Assembly (NCBI GenBank): GCA_030737835.1
Contig: CM060857.1
Span: 1,934,716 to 1,998,715, forward strand
Direction of reading: 5' to 3'
Length of the DNA: 64,000 bases
Source: Acorus gramineus
Lineage: Eukaryota; Streptophyta; Magnoliopsida; Acorales; Acoraceae
Shown piece by piece: positions 57,865 to 64,000 of this stretch; the stretch's first letter is position 1, and each line of letters opens with the position of its first letter. The position numbers were made by a program, and so were the translations under genes. Under the pieces are notes generated by a model. It was not told the origin of the DNA. It ran no database searches and was given only the letters and a program-made list of their open reading frames with translations.

Positions 57865-60800
57865 ATGACGAAGGGGAAGAGGACGGCTTTGATGATGAAG
57901 CACCTCAGGTCTTCCCGAGAGCAGCGGGGGGATGTCTCGGGGTTGGGCTCGTGGGAGAGCGACGGCTCGGAGAGGGGGGTCGCGGAGGAGACAACCCGAA
58001 TGGCGGAGACACCATTGGTGGGCGCGGGTGAGGGCACGGGCGTGTCCTCAGGTAGGGAGTAGTGTGATAGGGTATACACGCAATAGGAGGCGTGGGGGTC
58101 CATTGGTGGTGGCCGAAGGTGCAGGTTTGGAGGCCGGAGGATCGGCTGAAGGTTTTGTTAGAGAGGTTGGGGTTGAGGGGAGTGTAGAGGAGAGGGTGTC
58201 CTTGGATGCCATTGTGGGGATGTTAGAGAGAGAGGCCGAAGAGGCCAGGGCTGTGGAGGAGAAAAGGAGGGCCTTAGGGGGACTATGAGGCTTTGGCCTT
58301 CGGTGCGGTGGGCACGGAGGAAGGTGAGGGAGTTGGGGTTGGGGTCGAGGCCACAGATGCTGGGGGAACTGGTGCTGAGGAGGCCGCAGAGGCCGAGGTT
58401 GGTGAGGAGGGGGATGATGAGGACGAGGGAGACGACGACGGGATGGACGATCCCGACGCGGCTGAGGCGGAGGCTTCTGGAGCCATACGAGCCATGGTAT
58501 TCCCCTAATTCCTTTGTATATTATTTTATTCTTAGATATATATATGTTTTGGTGGTATGCATGAAATGTGTAAGAAGTGTATATATGTGTCTTTTTAATA
58601 GGCATGCTTGTCGTGTATATGGAAAAATGATCACGGTGGGATTTGGTGAGCATGGCATAAAAAGGGGCAACCTTTATTTATTTATTTTTGCTATGCATGT
58701 ATATATAAAAGAGGAGGCATGGTGGAGAAAAGAAAGAAATAGTAGAGTATAGCATGCTTGTATGTGTCATTTTATTAGTGGTCTTGTATGCATATGGTGT
58801 AGGGGTATATGTTTTTAATCATGGTGGGGTAAGAGAGGGTGAGTATACATGTATTTATGAGTCTATGGGGTTTTTAGAAGGGTGATCATGGTGGTGTCTA
58901 TATATATATATATGAGTGTTGTATGTGTGTTTTTAGGGGAGGGACAATTTTTATGTGCTTTTGTTATGCATGTTATAAAAGCGGGATGTAAGTGTGATAG
59001 GTGATAAAGATAGTATGTAAGCATATGATAGAGATGGTCATTGGTGGGCTCAAGGGACGAGTAAACATGTGATCCATATGAAGAAGTCTTGTAGCAAGGG
59101 AGGCTGAATTTTCCTTTAGGCTCATATATTTCATGCTTTTATTTTATTTTTGGTATGCGAGCATGGTTTAGAATGAAAACTTTGCTTAGATTCAGAATTT
59201 TTACTTTTCGGATGCCCCTTTTGCTTGGACTAACCCCTTTCTTTCGTTGTTTCAGCGGCTGAACCGCATTCGAGCTCCATGGCATGGGACGAAGAGGTGG
59301 TATTCCACCTTGGGGCAGGGGGAGAGGGACCTGGTGGACGGAGCAGGCTTCCGCTCCTTCTTCTTGATCGAGCCCTTCCACGTTCATCACCCGTACCTTG
59401 AGGCGTTGGCGGAGCGGTGGGACCCGGAGAGCTGCTCATTTATCCTCCCTACTGGTGCAGTGATGCCGACACTCGAGGATGTTGAGCGGATTACAGGCCT
59501 CCCAGCCTTGGGCGAGGCGGTGATAGCGGCTACCAGTCCAGACTACAAGGCGCTCTTTCAGGAGTTGATCGGGGATTCGGAGTACGTGGAGCGGGAGAGG
59601 ATGTTGAACCGGATCCCTCTTGGACAGCTATCGAGGCAGTATGGTCTTGGTTCGTTCACGCGCCGTCAGAAGGGTGAGGCCGTGGTCAGTTTTGAGAGGA
59701 GGAGGCTGATGATCGAGGCCAGGGAGGCCGCTGCATGCCCACAGAGGGCTCGGAAAGAGTTGAGGGCGTTCTTCCTCTATTTCTTCGGCTGGGTCCTCTT
59801 TTCGACGGCCTCCGACAAGGTTTCCTCTCACTTCTTGTTGCTGATGGGGAACTTGGCGATGATGGGCCACTTCGCTTGGGTCGCGGCCATGCTGGCTCAT
59901 CTCTTTGTGGAGTTGTCGAAGAAGGTGAAGAGGGCCGGGGGCAAGAATCTTGGCTGTTTCGCAGCATTTCTGTAGGTATAGTTAGCGAAAATAGAAATGA
60001 TTTGATCTCTGTTTATTCACTTCACCTGACTTTTGGTTTTGGTTTTCCTTCTGTAGATTTTCAGGTACGAGCACTTCGCCATTGCTCGTCCGACCCAGCT
60101 GGTCTTCAACCGCGCCCTCCCTTGGGCTATGAGATGGGCGCTTCCACGGGCTTCTCGCTTGCGTCGCCTCGCTCAGTTTCGAGAGGCCTTCCGCGCTTTA
60201 AAGGAAGAAGAGGTATATATTTTCTGGACTTCTAGCTTGTATTTAATTTTCTTTTGTTTGAGCTCTCTTCTTTATTCCGTGGTATCCTTTGTTGTAGATG
60301 ACCTGGAGGCCCTATACTGAGGAGGCAGTCCCTGAGGAGCCGTCGAGGGACATCTGGCTAATCTTTTTCAACGAGATGGTCTTTCACGTGATCAGCCAGG
60401 TGGTCCACCAACTTGGGTATAATCAGTGGGTGCCAGTCGATCTGTCAAAGCGTCCTCCGATCCCGGTAGCTGGAATTCCTCAAAGCACGAACCTCCCGAG
60501 AAATTACGCCGTGTACTTGTAGGGATGGGTCGAGAGGGAGACCTTGGTTGAGCGCCACCCCGACATTGTTAGCAGCGAGGAGTACATGGCTTCGTACCGC
60601 CAGGAATATGTCGACATCCTTGGGACTATAGAGGAGGAGATCCCGGATGCTTATGTAAGAAAAGCTCTTTCTCTTCTCCGTCTTTTCCTTCTTCTACTCC
60701 ATATTAAGATATGTGTTCTTGGTGCAGGCTGAGCTGAATGAGTTGGAGAAGAAGCTCAAGGTTGCCAACAAGCACCTTGAAGCACGGGCCGGGCAGGTAG

Positions 60801-61562
60801 AGGGTTTGCGGGTGCAGAGGTGACGCCTACAGGACCAGGTTCGGTTCCTCGAGGCTCAGGTGGATGCTCTGTCGAGAGCAAGAGCTGATGGCGCTTCTTC
60901 CTCCTCTGCTCCTCCGACTAGTGCCTCTGATCGAGAGCTCGAGTTGACGAATGAGCTAGGCATGGTCCGTAGCGAGCTCCTGGCTACTCGAATGGAGCTT
61001 GATCTTGCCAGGGAGAGGGTTGCCAGAGAGAGGGTTGCCAGAGCTGAGGACGAGGTGGACTAGTTGAGGTCCAAGAGATCGTCAAGGGAGGAGGTGTTGG
61101 GCCAGCTGTGGTCTGGGATGGTGTTGAGAGAGGTGGAGTTATCCATCTTACGCCGTGAGCGAGAATCCCTCCAGGCTAGAGTGTCGGAGTTGAAGGCGTC
61201 GGCCGGCATGCCTGGTGGTTTGATGGGAAACCTGGTTCGCTCTCTTCACGCAGCTGGGGATAGGGATCGGGAGGCTCTCAGGGTCTTGGAGGCGAGGGCA
61301 CGAGAGCTGGAAGAGAGGTTGAGGGCGGCCGAGGATCGATCTAGAAGCATGGAGAGCTGCCTTCGTCAGAGGTTGGAGAGAAGAGATCAGGATATGCAGT
61401 AAGTCCACCTTTGGGAGGCCACCATGAGGGGGACGCTGGTCGGGGGAGGGTCTATAACGGAGGCGGATCTCGACCTTCTCCCTCTCGAGCCTGACCATTC
61501 GGTCTCTGCCTCCCTAGCCACCGGAGCCACCTTCAGTCGAGCTTCCTGCCCATTAGCGACAT
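57865..61562 (+). pseudogene. Plant mobile domain (PMD) protein of a retroelement, with in-frame stops
   Basis: A multi-exon frame. A first exon (57865 to about 58495) of Gly/Glu/Ala-rich, frame-shifted sequence is followed by 59254-59975, the aminotransferase-like plant mobile domain: LNRIRAPWHG, GFRSFFLIEPFHVHHPYLEA, ERWDPESCSFILPTGAVMPT, LEDVERITGLPALG. Next come 60057-60213 (FRYEHFAIARPT), 60298-60654 (MTWRPYTEE, DIWLIFF) and 60728-61562, a long coiled coil. Splice borders keep phase. Stops at 59973 (TAG), 60520 (TAG), 60821 (TGA), 61061 (TAG) and 61400 (TAA) interrupt it. PMD proteins of this type with C-terminal coiled coils are carried by plant gypsy-type and Mutator-type elements; a host MAIN/MAIL gene would not have this tail or these stops. 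Its role in transposition is unknown. Confidence 0.75.
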
Positions 61563-62150
61563 AGAGTCGTGGGATATATGCGAGGGCGGCTTCATTGGTC
61601 CCTGGGACTCCTGCTGCTCCGGATGCTTTAGAAGTCCAGTCTTCTCATCAACCACCGCCTCCTTCTCAGCCAGGCCAGGATTCTCTTCCCTCGACCAAGC
61701 CTCCCGGGATGTTGACACTCCGAGGTATAGTTTTTGTGTCTTGATTCTGGTAGAAGAAATGTATATATGCAAATAACTGGCTGAGTGAATTAGTCAAGAA
61801 ATCAGTATCGGTGTCTTTTTCTGTGCAGCTGTGGGAGAGAGGCTTAGTTGGTGGAGCAAGGGTTGATGAGCTTGGTATGGGTGGTGTTTTTTGGGTGCTT
61901 TGGACAAAGTGTTCTTTGAGGGTCCAGTCTGCTGGAATAGGCAGAGGGTCTTGGTGGTGAGGTTGCTGGAAGAGGATGCACCAATCCCCATGTGTTTAGG
62001 CCATGGAATTGTCTGGATGGTGTTGAGGTGGCCTCGACTGAATTTTCCCAAGCCTTTCCCTTGCTAATAGCCCATCTTCTTCATGATATGCCATCCTAGT
62101 TCACAATGATTCAGATGTTGCTTTTATCTACCCCCATAGCATTGACCTGT
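61563..62150. other. Junction between the PMD frame and the antisense gag-protease remnant
   Basis: No domain is recognised. Short frames on both strands are unsupported. The switch from plus-strand to minus-strand retroelement coding happens here. Confidence 0.4.
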
Positions 62151-64000
62151 GTTGTTCTAACACGTGCCCAGTCAAACGGGACTTTAGAACTTTAGATATG
62201 TGCATTATTGGTTGCTTCCCTTCCCTTCCCTTTTGAGAGGATCTTTCACTGTTATGATCGCCTCTTCTTTCTCATCTTCAGAATACATATTTTTGACCGC
62301 ATCTCCTCTGATTTTGATGATTTATTCTACCACTGGAAATTTGAGACACTGATGGAGTGGAGATGAGACACCCTGAATTGTAGTGAGCCACTTCCGCCCA
62401 AGGATCCTATTGTAACCAGAGTCCATTTTCAAAATGTAGGCCTCAAATGTGGTTGGTTTTTAGAGAACCTATTTCCAAATCGAATGTCCGAAAGCCCATA
62501 ACTGATCGGGCGGTTCGGTCATAGGCAAAGATGCGGGTGTCAGACTCTTGCAATGAAGTGGTCTCCACTGACCTGCTGGAATGTCCGGAGAGACAAGATT
62601 TACTCCAGCGCTAGTTCAATGAGGATGTGGTTGACCAGCCTCCTTTCGACCACGGCAGTGACGCAAAGAGCTGAGGTATTAGCAAGCGGGTCAGCAATGA
62701 TTTCATCGGGCCAGAAAGATACCACAAGGTTTGCTCCTTCAGATGTTAGAGCCGCCGGAATGTTGAGAGCAGAAATGTGACAGTCGACTTTTATTTTCTC
62801 CAAAAATTCCCTTAACGCTTTTTGATGATGTTCTGAAGTTTCTATCAATTCCAAGATTGAAATTTTTGCAGGAATCTTGCGCAGTTGTTCCAAGAGATCG
62901 ACCTTGTCACCTAATCAGCTTTCCTCCACATCGGCTTCTGCACTGACTCGCCGAGGGATCTGAGCGGGCATGTTGTTGAAAATTCGTCCAGTCCTTGTAG
63001 AGTGATTGTGAATCACTGTATCAAGACCATGATGTTTGAGATATGAGGGTGGTCGAATAGGAGTGAGATTCGTAAGAACTGGTAATAGCTTGATGGGACT
63101 TCTTGGAAGAGGGTTGATGATTCCCACCGGTTGGATCTGTGGTGGAGGATCATCTTCTGGCTGATACCTATAAGCAGCACTGAATGCACTGATGCGGCAA
63201 CCGAACACCCTTGGTTGAGAGAGTGCTTCTCCCCATACTGATATTATTTCCCCATTACTAGAAAAACGTAAACACTGATGCTGAGTGGAAGAGATGCCTT
63301 CGATCTCATCGAGCCAAGGTCTTCCAAGGATGATAGATTTGAGTGATCTGATCTCCAATACTTTGCAACTGGTTGAGCTGCAGATTGGCCCTACTTTTAA
63401 GACAAAAGTGATCCTCCCATGGGAGGGTTGTGGTGAATCATCATATACCTGAAGTAGTGTCTCGGATGGCTTAAGCTTGGGAATCCCGCGTCGCAGTTTT
63501 CTGTACAGGGCATTTTGATGATTTTTTTCTAGATGGAGGCCGTGGGTTTCCAGTTGGCAAGGCAGTGGCAGTACCGGCACCACAACGTTGGATACGGTTG
63601 TGACGGTCAATCAGTATTTCATATGTGGAACAGTCTCCATAGGCCAAGTTCATTCACAGCTCCGGAGTGAGATTCTGGAGCATCATCTCTATTTCTTGGT
63701 TCACTGTCACCTGTAGCCCAGTTCTGTGCACCTACACCACCGCGCTATAAATGATTCAAATTCTTCACGTGGTCTCATTTTTTCTACCGTGAGATCTGAC
63801 AGAGATGGCACACGCATCCTTTGGTACCCATAACGTCGAAGGAACTTTTGACATACCGCAGAGAAATCAAGGAGACATTCAGCCGGAAGGGTTGCGTACC
63901 ACTGAATAGCTTCTCCTTCAAGAGATTTTTGAAAAAGGAATACCAGCAAAGATTCATCTCCCAAAACGGACGGGAGTCCACGTAAAAGGCAGTCAAATGG
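62150..64000 (-). pseudogene. Ty3/gypsy gag-protease polyprotein remnant, minus strand, cut by window edge
   Basis: From the right edge the minus strand reads a retrotransposon gag core (63707-64000: LLVFLFQKSLEGEAIQWYAT, LP, CLLDFSAVCQKFLRRYG, REEFESFIARW), a frameshift, and VNQEIEMMLQNLTPEL then a stop. At 62915-63610 it has a segment with SIILGRPWLDEIEGISSTQH, QCLRF and ending TRTGRIFNNMPA. Then 62600-62910 (LLEQLRKIPAKISILELIET) is followed by a protease N-half with VNHILIELALE where VDTG/DNGS is expected, and near 62370-62430 ILGRKWLTTIQGVSS and HQCLKFP. Several stops and frame changes interrupt it. No reverse transcriptase or integrase is seen to the left. Confidence 0.7.

Noticed and set aside
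58048..58653. Minus-strand 201-residue proline-rich frame
   Set aside because: It is the complement of the G-rich, Glu/Gly/Ala-coding first exon of the PMD frame and shows no domain.
1..64000. CRISPR arrays, bacterial-type operons or a new defence island
   Set aside because: The window is plant nuclear DNA; the tandem arrays seen are minisatellites without spacers, and no unknown conserved gene cluster is present.

Overview
The window is nuclear DNA of a flowering plant. The evidence is introns with GT..AG borders and A/T-rich interiors, a nuclear gene for a thylakoid-lumen photosystem II factor with a bipartite targeting peptide, a stomatal EPF1-type peptide gene, a plant ABCG half-transporter, and many plant transposable elements. 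A non-grass monocot is possible, because the TIR-only protein resembles the monocot type I know, but I cannot fix the taxon.

Six genes look intact. From left to right they are: PSB27 (2628-3155, minus, one exon); a DUF789 gene (11284-14246, plus, six exons); an ABCG9/14/21-type half-transporter (17860-21486, minus, four exons); a TIR-only protein (33704-34432, minus, two exons); an ELMO-domain protein (36493-43174, minus, ten exons); and EPF1 (44690-45237, minus, two exons). Reading frames join in phase across every intron I placed; only the exon 3 acceptor of the DUF789 gene is uncertain by 3 bases. A seventh gene, a MAEA/GID9-like subunit of the CTLH/GID ubiquitin ligase (46951-51911, minus), keeps its introns but has two nonsense codons and at least two frameshifts, so I call it a pseudogene.

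The space between genes is mostly transposon-derived. There is a 1.26 kb foldback element with 11-bp flanking repeats (4112-5371), and a probable 3.2 kb Helitron carrying an F-box gene fragment (6184-9363). A second foldback lies at 16300-17235. A decayed CACTA element (25350-29233) has a Mutator-type MITE with a perfect 9-bp target duplication nested in it (28103-28768). A second such MITE (38401-38861) and a 5'-truncated LINE (about 40333-41435) sit in ELMO introns. Several MITE families are dispersed through the window. From 53.3 kb to the right edge lies a complex of Ty3/gypsy-type remnants: two inverted arrays of a 27-28 bp minisatellite, two leader-like motifs in opposite orientation, a plant-mobile-domain reading frame with five in-frame stops, and an antisense gag-protease remnant.

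The genes do not form an operon or an obvious pathway cluster; they are ordinary neighbours with unrelated roles. I found no new defence or metabolic system. The most notable observations are the broken MAEA gene, the inverted minisatellite/PMD retroelement complex, the Helitron with the F-box fragment, and the nearly identical 216-bp tandem duplication in an ABCG intron.
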